Positions 55,614 to 64,000 of a DNA stretch of 64,000 nt are shown here, in pieces. Each line of letters begins with the position of its first letter. Positions within the stretch are counted from its first letter, which is position 1. The notes below the pieces were generated by a model. That model was not told where the DNA came from. It did no database searches and saw only the letters and a list, made by a program, of their open reading frames with translations. This stretch comes from Linanthus parryae. Taxonomy: Eukaryota > Streptophyta > Magnoliopsida > Ericales > Polemoniaceae. The position numbers and the translations under genes were made by a program. Location: NCBI GenBank assembly GCA_023055425.1, contig JALGPY010000002.1:156809345-156873344 (forward strand), written 5' to 3'.

Positions 55614-56404
55614 ACTTTGGTGGAACCACCCCAAGGGGCGCGACCCATAGGGTGCAAGTGGGTCTGCAAGAAGAAGACCGACATGGATGGTAATGTGATT
55701 ACCTATAAGGTCCGATTGGTGGCAAAAGGATTCAGACAGATTCATGGTATTTTCTATGATGAAACCTTTTCACCAGCTGCGATGACCGAATCCAACTAAA
55801 TCCTACTTGCTATTGTAGCTTACTACGACTATGAGATTTGGCAGATGGATGTCAAAACAACGTTTCTGTATGGAAACCTCCTCGAGGATGTGTACATGAC
55901 ACAACCTGAGGGTTTGTGGATCCAGAGCATGCAAACAAAGTATGTAAGTTGCAACGATCCATTTATGGATTGAAGCAAACCACTAGGAGTTGGAATCGAC
56001 GTTTTGATGAAGCAGTCAAAGAGTTTAACTTCATCAAGAACGAATATGAATCTTGTGTCTACAAGATGGTTAGTGGGAGCTCTGTTGTATTTCTGGTCTT
56101 GTATGTGGATGACATACTACTCATTGGAAACGACATTCCCATGCTGCAATCTGTGAATGATTGGTTGGGAAAGTGTTTCTCAATGAAATACTTAGGGGAT
56201 GCAGCTTATATACTTGGTATCAAGATCTATAGAGATAGATTGAAGAAGCTGCTAGGCCTAAGTAAAAGTATATATATAGAAAAGGTGTTGAAACGGTTCA
56301 ACATGAACGATTCCAAGAAGGGATTCTTGCCCATGTCGCATGGAATCACTCTTTCGAAGAAGTATTGTCCTTCCAATGAAATTGAGAAGGACCGCATGAG
56401 TTAG
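55614..56404 (+). pseudogene. Angela-2 reverse transcriptase
   Basis: 55617-55799 encodes ARPIGCKWVCKKKTDMDGNV and KGFRQIHGIFYDETFSPAAM, then a stop. QMDVKTTFLYGNL (Asp) is readable at about 55843-55880, and a one-base change shifts the frame near 55912. 55916-56404 gives SIYGLKQTTRSWNRRFDEA and the intact active site FLVLYVDDILLIGNDIP. A TAG at 56402 stops it. Confidence 0.87.
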
Positions 56405-56790
56405 GTTCCCAAAGATTCGGCTATAGGGTCCATCATGTACGCCAAGTTATGTACTAGACCAGATGTGTCATACGCGTTGATTATGACCAGCAGATATCAG
56501 TCTAATCCGGGTGAGAGTCACTGGATAGCGGTCAAGAACATCCTCAAGTACTTGAGAAGAACTAAGGATGCGTTCTTGATCTATGGAGGGGAGGAAGAGT
56601 TGAGTGTAAGGGGTTACACGGATGCAAGCTTCCAAACTGACAAAGATGATTTTAGATCGCATTCGGGATTTGTATATTGCCTGAATGGAGGAGTTGTGAG
56701 CTGGAAAAGTTACAAGCAAGAGACGGTTTCTGATTCTACAACTGAGGCTCAGTACATAACTGCGAGTAGCGAAAAAAAGGAAGTTGTTTA
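56405..56790 (+). pseudogene. Angela-2 RNase H, cut by Angela-3
   Basis: MYAKLCTRPDVSYALIMTSR, GYTDASFQTDKDDFRSHSGF and DSTTEAQYITASSEKKEVV. The second half of RNase H is absent; the Angela-3 LTR begins at 56791. Unlike Angela-1 and Angela-3, the codon after SAI is GGG rather than TGA. Confidence 0.87.
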
Positions 56791-58223
56791 TGTTGGGTTT
56801 TGACGTAGGTAACGCAGCGGAATAACAAAAATTAATCCTACTCAAAGCCCACCAAGGATCACAGGAAGAGACATCATAACATGATTAAGGTCATAGAAGA
56901 TGTGTACCTTTTGATTTGTGAGATCACACGAAGAATGATGTCCTCGTCTCTACGGTTGATCCACGTCTAGAGGTGAGATCTAGATTCTTCCTTCAAACAA
57001 GTGCTAGCTTGAACCCGGAGGAAGAGGGAAGAATATCAAAGCAACAAAGCACAAGAGGGAGGGGCGGCCTCCTCTTTGCCGTCGGGTAGAGGGGGCGGAC
57101 GGGGGCTAGGGTTTCGGCCCTAGCTCTTTGTCTTGCTCTCTCTTTTTGCTCTCTCCCACTCTTTGTGTTATGTCTAATTGTAACTCATGTGGGAAGGAAG
57201 CTAGAGCCTCTTATATATATACTCCAACAACTCCTTGTTGTTTCCATATTAGAGTTTTCTTGTTCTAGTAGGACTAGAACTATTCCCTTCCTTGCAAATT
57301 AGTCCTACTAATTTTGCAAGGTGTTGCACAATGATCCTTCTATTAATTAATCTATATTAATTAATCCCAAATCTAGCTCTACTCTATTTGACGTGTGACC
57401 CCATAGGTTTCTATATAGTTGGTATTAACTATTACTAACATGGAGCGGTGTCTAGGAACACATCCATGCCACCCAACCCATAGAAATAGTCAGTGATCCC
57501 GACAAACCTTTGTGCCCAATATATCATATTGCATTATCCCTTTGTCTCCATATCCGGATTGGACGCGAGACATAAATAGTCACACTCGTATATCCAATCC
57601 ATAGTTCCTCGATCCTGGGAATATGCTTATGCTTGCAGATAACATTAATATCTCTATATTAATTTATCTGAGTCTGGCCAGACATTCAATAAGCCTCATC
57701 CCTCGAGTGGCCGTGGATATTTACCCCCATTATGTGGGAGGGACAAATCCTATCTACATCACTACGATCTCTAAGCTTGCTTCCTATCACGCCCGATAGC
57801 CACCTTTATGATTACCCAGTTACGGTGTAACGTTTGATAACATCAAAGCACAATATTTCACAACTAGAGTATCTAGTGACTTCAAGTCCAAGGATTGCAA
57901 TAATATTAGCACTACGAAAAGCGATTGTGACTTCACATAATCTAATGTATCCTTTTCGTCGTGGGTCAATCCAGTATGCCATTACTCCTAATGCATGTCC
58001 ATGTGTTAGACTTGATATCTCCATATCAATCTACCCACATACTAGTCTATATTTGATTGTCCTATTAATCAATATAATGGACTAGGGATATTTAAGATAA
58101 ATAACACATTTTATCTAAGGACTTCATTATATTAAATATCGCCATAAATAATAAATGAATATTCTAGCCAAACCATTTGTTCATACTAAATCTACGATTG
58201 CCTCTAGGGCATCTATTCCAACA
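56791..58223 (-). repeat. Angela-3 3' LTR (1,433 bp)
   Basis: TGTTGGGTTTTGACG start, TATTCCAACA end, with perfect TGTTGG/CCAACA ends. A TATA-rich stretch (57211-57222) serves the minus strand. A GC-rich patch at 57059-57128 includes CTAGGG-TTTCGG-CCCTAG. The PPT (minus GTGGGAGAC) is at 58224-58232. Confidence 0.94.
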
Positions 58224-58237
58224 GTCTCCCACTTGCA

Positions 58238-58894
58238 CTAGAGCCAATCTGGCGCATATCGTATGCCTATAGATCTGGCGTGCCCTTCATGCTTTCGCTG
58301 CGCAAGAGGTTTCGTGAGCGGATCTGACACGTTGTCATCCGTCAGAATCTTGCACATCTTCACATCTCCTCGATCGATCATATCACGAATAAGATGGAAT
58401 CTCCTAAGTACATGCTTTGACTTTTGGTGCGATCTTGGTTCCTTTGCCTGTGCGATTGCCCCAGAGTTGTCACAGTACAACTCTATGGGATCCACTATGC
58501 TAGGGACCACACCGAGCTCAGCGATAAACTTATTTATCCATACTGCCTCTTTAGCCGCTTCCGCAGCAGCAATGTACTCAGCTTCTGTTGTAGAATCAGC
58601 AACTGTGCCTTGCTTGGAACTCTTCCAGCTCACAGCTCCTCCATTCAGGCAAAACACGTATCCAGACTGCGATCTGTAATCATCCTTGTCGGTTTGGAAG
58701 CTTGCGTCAGTGTATCCCTTTACACTTAGCTCTTCCATACCTCCAAATATCAAGAATACATCCTTAGTTCTTCTCAAGTACTTTAGGATGTTCTTGACAG
58801 CAATCCAGTGACTCTCACCCGGATTGGACTGATATCTGCTCACCATACTCAACGGGTATGATACGTCTGGTCTAGTACATAGCATGGCGTACAT
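58238..58894 (-). pseudogene. Angela-3 RNase H
   Basis: An open 218-codon segment covering the full domain: GYTDASFQTDKDDYRSQSGY, DSTTEAEYIAAAEAAKEAVW, IELYCDNSGAIAQAKEP, SKHVLRRFHLIRDMID, SDPLTKPLAQRKHEGHARSI. Catalytic Asp-Glu-Asp positions are kept. It is the 3' part of pol, separated from RT only by the TGA at 58901-58903. Without that stop it would be in frame with RT, so it is nearly intact. Confidence 0.9.
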
Positions 58895-58900
58895 GATGGA

Positions 58901-60400
58901 TCATATGGCCGAAGCATAGGGTATCCTGCTCATGCGGTCCTTCTCCATCTCATTGGAGGGACAGTCATTCTTGGAAAGAGTGACTCCATGTGACATGGGC
59001 AAGAATCCCTTCTTGGAATCTTGCATATTGAACCTCTTCAACACCTTGTCAATGTATGTACTCTGACTTAGGCCAAGCAACCTTTTAGTTCTATCTCTAT
59101 AGATCTTTATACCAAGTATATAGGCTGCGTCTCCTAAGTCTTTCATCGCAAAGCACTTTCCTAGCCAATCTTTAACATATTGCAGAGTAGGAATATCATT
59201 GCCAATGATTAGTATGTCATCCACATACAAGACCAGAAATACTATAGAGCTCCCACTAACCTTCTTGTAAACACAAGGCTCATCTTCGTTCTTGATGAAG
59301 CCAAACTCTTTGACTGCGTCATCAAAACGTTGATTCCAGCTCCTAGAAGCTTGCTTTAATCCATAAATGGACCTTTGCAGCTTACAGACTTTATTGGCAT
59401 TCTCTGGATCCTCAAAACCCTCTGGTTGTGTCATGTACACATCCTCAAGGAGGTTCCCATAAAGGAACGCTGTTTTGACATCCATTTGCCAAATCTCATA
59501 GTCGTAGTATGCTGCAATAGCAAGTAAGATTCTAATGGATTTAGTCATGGCGACTGGTGAAAAGGTCTCATCATAGTCAATACCATGAATTTGTCTATAA
59601 CCTTTGGCCACCAATCGGCCCTTATAGGCAACTACCTTGCCATCCATGTCGGTCTTCTTCTTGAAGACCCACTTGCACCCTATGGGTCGAGCCCCTTCGG
59701 GTGGTTCCACCAAAGTCCATACTTTTTTGGTGTACATGGAATCCATTTCGGATCTCATGGCTTCTAGCCACTTCTTAGAGTCTTGGCCACTCATGGCTTC
59801 TCCATAGTTTGCAGGCTCATCTTCCATGAGTGGTACGTCATCGGGCTCAGTCACGAGAAGTCCATACCTCTCTGGCTCATGACGTACTCTTCCTGATCTA
59901 CGGAGTTCCTGTGTTACCTGAACAGGTTCTTCCACAACTTCTTGTGGTTCCTGTTCATGTTCCATTATCGGTTCAGTGGTTTGTGGTTCATGAATTTCTT
60001 CAAGTTCTACAACCCTCCCACTTGCTTCTTTAGAGACTAATTCTCTTTCTAGAAACACGCCGGTCCAAGCAACGAACACTTTGTTCTCGGTAGGGTTATA
60101 GAAGTAATATCCTTTAGTCTCTTTAGGATATCCCACAAAATTACACTTATCCGCCTTAGGGCCGAGCTTGTCTGTCTGTAAACGCTTTACATAGGCGTCG
60201 CAGCCCCAAATCTTCATAAACGACACTATGGGATGCTTCCCAGTCCATATCTCATATGGCGTCTTCATGACCGATTTGGATGGAACACGGTTAATGGTAA
60301 AAGCTGCCGTCATTAGAGCATGTCCCCAAAAGGATATCGGAAGATCTGTTTGAGACATCATAGATCGCACCATATCTAATAGAGTGCGATTTCTCCTCTC
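58901..60400 (-). pseudogene. Angela-3 integrase C-terminus and reverse transcriptase
   Basis: A 490-codon open stretch. Residues 1-60 are the integrase core end (VPSKSVMKTPYEIWTG), 60-190 the C-terminal part with KLGPKADKCNFVGYPKETKG and an acidic linker, and 190-490 the RT: IGCKWVFKKKTDMDGKVVAY, IWQMDVKTAFLYGNLLEDVY, SIYGLKQASRSWNQRFDDA, FLVLYVDDILIIGND (YVDD at about 384). No catalytic loss is seen. It is bounded by the TGA at 58901 and by a frameshift near 60490 upstream. It is the best-kept RT of the window. Confidence 0.92.
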
Positions 60401-60804
60401 AGATACACAATTCCATTGTGGTGTTCCGGGTGGAGTGAGTTGGGATACTATCCCACACTCTCTAAGATACTCATCAAACTCTTGGCTAAGTATTCTCCTC
60501 CACGATCCGATCGTAGAGCTTTAATACTCTTGCCAAGTTGCTTCTCTACTTCACTCTTGAATTCTTTGAACAATTCAAAGGATTCTGATTTGGCCTTCAT
60601 AAGGTATACAAATCCATATCTACTCAAATCATCAGTAAATGTGATGAAGTAGGTATAACCACCTCTGGCAGGCGTGGGGAATGGTCCGCATACATCAGTA
60701 TGTATGAGTGCCAATAACTCACTAGTCCGCTCTCCTTTCTTATTGAAAGGGGACTTTGTCATTTTTCCTAATAAACAAGATTCACATGTCTCATATGATT
60801 CCAA
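60401..60804 (-). pseudogene. Angela-3 integrase zinc-binding tail and core
   Basis: CESCLLGKMTKSPFNKKGER, LIHTDVCGPFPTPARGGYTY (Asp 1), TDDLSRYGFVYLM, KALRSDRGGEYL (Asp 2), then a one-base deletion near 60490. The third residue is kept: WNCVSERRNRT (Glu) at about 60385-60415, with the preceding Gly changed to Cys. Apart from the frameshift the core looks functional. Confidence 0.9.
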
Positions 60805-61256
60805 ATCAAATGAGTCTAGAAGTCCATCCTTATGGAGTCTAGATATGCGTTTCTCATTTTATGGCCTAAACGACAGTGCCATAGATATGTAGGATTTAAA
60901 TCATTAGTTTTAATCCTTTTAGCATTTACGTTATAGATTGGATTATTTATATCAAGGATATACAATCCATTAGACAAATGCGCACTACAATAGTGCATAC
61001 TATCAAAATAAATGGAGCAACACTTGTCCTTTATTGAAATAGAAAAACCTTTCTCGTCCAAACAAGAAACGGAAATAATGTTTCTGCTCATAGCAGGCAC
61101 ATAAAAGCAATTGTCTAATTCTAAAATAAGTCCAGAAGGCAAAGATAGCTCATAAACGCTTACAGCTAATGCAGCAACCTTTGCTCCATTCCCGACGCGC
61201 AAGTCTATCTCCCCTTTTCGCAAAATCCTGCACATTACGACAAATGTGAGAACCAC
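60805..61256 (-). pseudogene. Angela-3 protease end and GAG-pre-integrase
   Basis: GEIDLRVGNGAKVAALAVSV, ELDNCFYVPAMSRNIISVSC and PTYLWHCRLGH. A one- or two-base deletion near 60860 (CATTTTATGG against CATTTATATGG in Angela-1) shifts the frame right after LGH. It overlaps the upstream gag-protease frame at 61150-61256 in another frame, so a second shift lies near 61220. Confidence 0.88.
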
Positions 61257-62154
61257 ATCCGGTATCTAATACCCAGGATGATGAAATAGAGAGATTGACG
61301 TCTATAACATAAATACCTGGTGGTGGTGGAATCACTATTCCAAGCTTCTTATCCTCCAGATATTTAGGGCAATTCCTCCTCCAGTGACCCGGCTGGCTGC
61401 AGTAGTGACATTCACCTTTAGCCACGCCTCCACTAGGCTTCAGGGCATCCTTGGATTTCGCAACTTTCTTGCGTTTTCCTTTTGAAGTAGATGCAACTGA
61501 CTTGCCCTTCTTCTTGTGTACCATCATTATGGCCTTGCCCTTGCCTTTATTGATGCTTTGCTCAGCTGTCTTTTGCATGTTCAATAGGCCTGGCAAAGAC
61601 TTGTTGATCTCATTCATATTATAGTTCATAATGAACTGATTATAACTGTCAGGCAACGATTGCAAGACGAGATCAGTTGCCAAGTCCTGGCCGAGTGGGA
61701 ACCCCAGTCTCTCAAGGTTCTCTATGTACCCGATCATTCGGAGTACATGAGGGTCTACTGGATTCCCTTCTGCAAGACTGCTTTTGAATAACGCTTTAGA
61801 CACCTCATAGCGCTCATGCCTTTCCTGTTCCTGAAACAATTGTTTCAAGTGTCTGATCATATCATAGGCTTCCATGTTCTCGTGTTGCTTCTGAAGCTCA
61901 CCAGTCATGGTGCAAAGCATGAGGCAAGTCACGTCATTAGAATCATCAATATGTTTCTGACGTGCCCTTACTTCCGCTAGTAGAGACTCATCTTGTGGTG
62001 GGTCTGGAATTGGAGTGTCCAAGACGTACAGCTTCTTTTCTTGCTTGAGGACAATCCTCAAGTTTCTGTACCAGTCAAGGAAATTTGTTCCAGACAATTT
62101 ATCCTTCTCAAGGACAGATCGTAGGGATGAACTCGATGCGTTGTTGTTTGCCAT
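61150..62154 (-). pseudogene. Angela-3 gag and protease start
   Basis: The start chosen is the ATG at 62152-62154 (MANNNASSSSLRSVLEK), not the upstream in-frame ATG at 62184, because all three Angela copies align from there. Capsid part: LSGTNFLDWYRNLRIVLKQE, ELQKQHENMEAYDMIRHLKQ. A basic linker with KGKGKAIMMVHKKKGKSVAS follows, then one zinc knuckle CHYCSQPGHWRRNCP (all ligands, residues 259-272 counted from 62184) and the protease WVLDTGCGSHICRN (D-T-G at 307-309). The tail after about residue 320 is out of frame. Gag itself is intact. Confidence 0.9.
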
Positions 62155-63749
62155 TTGGAATTCTACAAGACGAGAAATATGCAATTTAGTATTTTAAAAA
62201 ATTTAACTATATTTAACAATGGCTAGATCATTAAATATAGCTCCCACTATTTTTCTCGGATTAATAGCCCTCACTATTAAATCGGAAAATATCTTTATAC
62301 TTTCTAGTGGGTCCAAGATCCCTTTTTCACTTCTTCTTGAGCTTGCTTTGGCAAGTCACCCAAGAATTGGTTATTTAGGTAGGAACCATTCCAATTGCAT
62401 CCCATGCAACTCTTGGTCCAATTAGGTGAATAAATTCCTTTTATTCTTTATCCAATTGGATAACTCCTAATTGTCATGCCTCTAAGCTCATCAATCCAAT
62501 TGACTCTTGCCTAGTTGCGTCCAACCTCTTACTTTCAACATACACACATTACTAGCTTGCGTGTTCCGCAACACATCATGAAAAATTAAAATCGCCTTGC
62601 TTTGGCAAGCCCGAATTTTAATAGGCCATGATCATGAAGGGTGTTTTGGCAAGAGAAGGCAAAATGCAATATTTAATTGAGGGATTTCTTGTAAGTTGTT
62701 TGGTTGATCTTATCAACATGGTCTACTTATTTGGATTGGGCCATCCACAATAAAAGACCAACCTTGTTTATTATTATCTTGTTATCGTTTTGCTTGTAGC
62801 GCCATACACACAAAATAAATAACAAGGCATGAATAATAAACATCCACAAAATAAAAAAAACGTGGCATGGATATGGTCCCTAGACTAATGATATTATCAA
62901 GCCAATGATAATATCTAATTGCCCTAAAGTGCCGAGCTCATCTCCATGTGCTCCACCATAGCTGCGCGCCTAGGGATGTCTTTTGGCTCCTTTGGTTCTC
63001 CGGTCTTCTTCTCCATGTTCTTGGCTATCATCTAGATACTTCTAATTCTAGCCTAACATCTAGAATAAATAAATAACAAAAGCCTCACATGTCGAGGAGA
63101 AAAAGAACGACTCGCAGGCCGTAAAACTTAATTAATTATTACATTAATTTGATCAGCTCGCAGGCCGTAAACCAAACCACAAAACAATAAACATCCACAA
63201 TCCTAGGCCATATCCATCCACCATGCAATAAAGCACATAATACAGTTAAAACCAATTTTTAAGGCGCTTGTTTAATTTTAATGAAATTGGGTAACTAGGG
63301 TTTTACAACGGTCCAAAGGGCCCAAGCCAACAAGTGGCCCGAACCCTAGGACCGCCGCACGCCTAGAGGCCCGCGGCCTTGCTTGGCGTGCAAGGGAGGG
63401 GCGGGCGGCTAGGGTTTCGGCCCTAGTCCCCTTCCTCCTTCCTTGTTGCCCAAGCAAGGTTGTTTCCTTATGGAATTATTTCCATAACTTTGTTTCCATA
63501 ATTGAAAACCCCTTTTCAATCATGTGCCCATGAACCCTAATTTTTTTTTAAGAACCCAATTATTCACATCCTATGTGATTAAACTCACCAATTCTAACAT
63601 CCAATGTTAAATTGGGTCTTGTTTGATTGAATCAAATTCAATATTGCATCTACTATGCCAATTTTTCAGTTTTCGCGTAATAAACAATAATACGGTGTAT
63701 GAACTGAAATCGTAAACACATAATATCATGTTATGCTCTACGACATGTG
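62155..63749 (-). other. Angela-3 5' leader
   Basis: About 1.6 kb without a gene. A GC-rich patch at 63300-63435 (CTAGGG-TTTCGG-CCCTAG) resembles a patch in the Angela LTR (57059-57128). Repeated phrases such as CTCGCAGGCCGTAAA (63113, 63158) give a small direct repeat. Confidence 0.75.
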
Positions 63750-63761
63750 GCTCTGATACCA
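63750..63761 (-). other. Angela-3 primer-binding site (initiator-Met tRNA)
   Basis: The plus strand reads GCTCTGATACCA, a perfect TGGTATCAGAGC on the element strand, one base from the LTR. Confidence 0.94.
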
Positions 63762-63762
63762 C

Positions 63763-64000
63763 TGTTGGGTTTTGACGTAGGTAACGCAGCGGAATAACAA
63801 AAATTAATCCTACTCAAAGCCCACCAAGGATCACAGGAAGAGACATCATAACATGATTAAGGTCATAGAAGATGAGTACCTTTTGATTTGTGAGATCACA
63901 CGAAGAATGATGTCCTTGTCTCTACGGTTGATCCACGTCTAGAGGTGAGATCTAGATTCTTCCTTCAAACAAGTGATAGCTTGAACCCGGAGGAAGAGGG
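63763..64000 (-). repeat. Angela-3 5' LTR, partial
   Basis: Identical to 56791-57028 except about three substitutions. Truncated by the window edge; about 1.2 kb should follow. Confidence 0.95.

Larger units (their letters stand above)
56791..64000 (-). mobile_element. Angela-3: nearly complete Copia element, runs off the right edge
   Basis: 3' LTR 56791-58223, PPT 58224-58232, RNase H, RT, integrase, protease, gag, leader, PBS 63750-63761, and the first 238 bp (63763-64000) of the 5' LTR. That stretch differs from 56791-57028 at about three positions, so the copy is young. It still has at least two single-base frameshifts and one in-frame stop. The flank GTTTA (56786-56790) should recur right of the window. 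Confidence 0.93.

Overview
The window is repeat-dense DNA from the nuclear genome of a flowering plant. It is made almost entirely of nested LTR retrotransposons of the Copia lineages Angela, SIRE, Tork and Ale/RE1-like and of Gypsy lineages of Athila/Tat type with a probable Tekay-type LTR. I found no host protein gene, rRNA gene or tRNA gene. Evidence for a plant is the set of lineage-specific Gag, protease, integrase, RT and RNase H proteins, primer-binding sites (PBS) matching initiator-Met tRNA (Copia) and Asp tRNA (Gypsy), and AT-rich LTRs of 1.3 to 2.1 kb. The species cannot be named from this sequence.

Layout, using working names. 1-1406: probable Tekay-type Gypsy LTR, minus strand. 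1407-8866: Angela-1, Copia, minus strand, decayed. 8867-9078 and 32060-33935: the two exposed parts of Tork-1, Copia, plus strand. Tork-1 is split by SIRE-A (9079-32054, minus) with a perfect 5-bp target duplication, GATAG. SIRE-A is itself split in its integrase by Athila-1 (12115-19402, minus; gag and protease only) and Athila-2 (19724-28025, plus; duplication ACCAC; no polymerase). 33936-37531: Ale-1, Copia, minus. 37532-39091 and 53185-56790: two parts of Angela-2, plus. Between them lie SIRE-B (39092-50726, plus) and Gypsy-3 fragments (50727-53184). 56791-64000: Angela-3, minus, almost complete, running off the right edge. Every coding region carries stops, frameshifts or lost catalytic residues.

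How the parts work. Intact relatives of these elements make a Gag shell with zinc knuckles, a protease, an integrase (DDE core) and an RT-RNase H. The RNA is copied from the PBS, and the second strand is primed at the polypurine tract (PPT) beside the 3' LTR. Athila-1 and Athila-2 lack RT and integrase, so any mobilisation had to be in trans. Both SIRE copies carry an extra post-pol ORF with an acidic or lysine-rich tail; in SIRE-B it holds two large GAA microsatellites.

The most interesting signals are in cis-acting sequence. (1) In Athila-2 the 3' PPT sits between two hairpins, a 14-bp-arm stem upstream and an LTR-terminal GATAACTC/GAGTTATC stem downstream. Athila-1 has a hairpin in the same place, with a second PPT-hairpin of different stem sequence but the same loop. 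(2) The 12-mer ending in the Athila-2 PPT core occurs five times exactly in its 4-kb interior. (3) Five unrelated element families each carry their own reiterated short palindrome in or near the LTR. (4) The two PPTs of both SIRE copies are preceded by mutually complementary 12-nt arms. These are sequence observations; function is inferred and untested.
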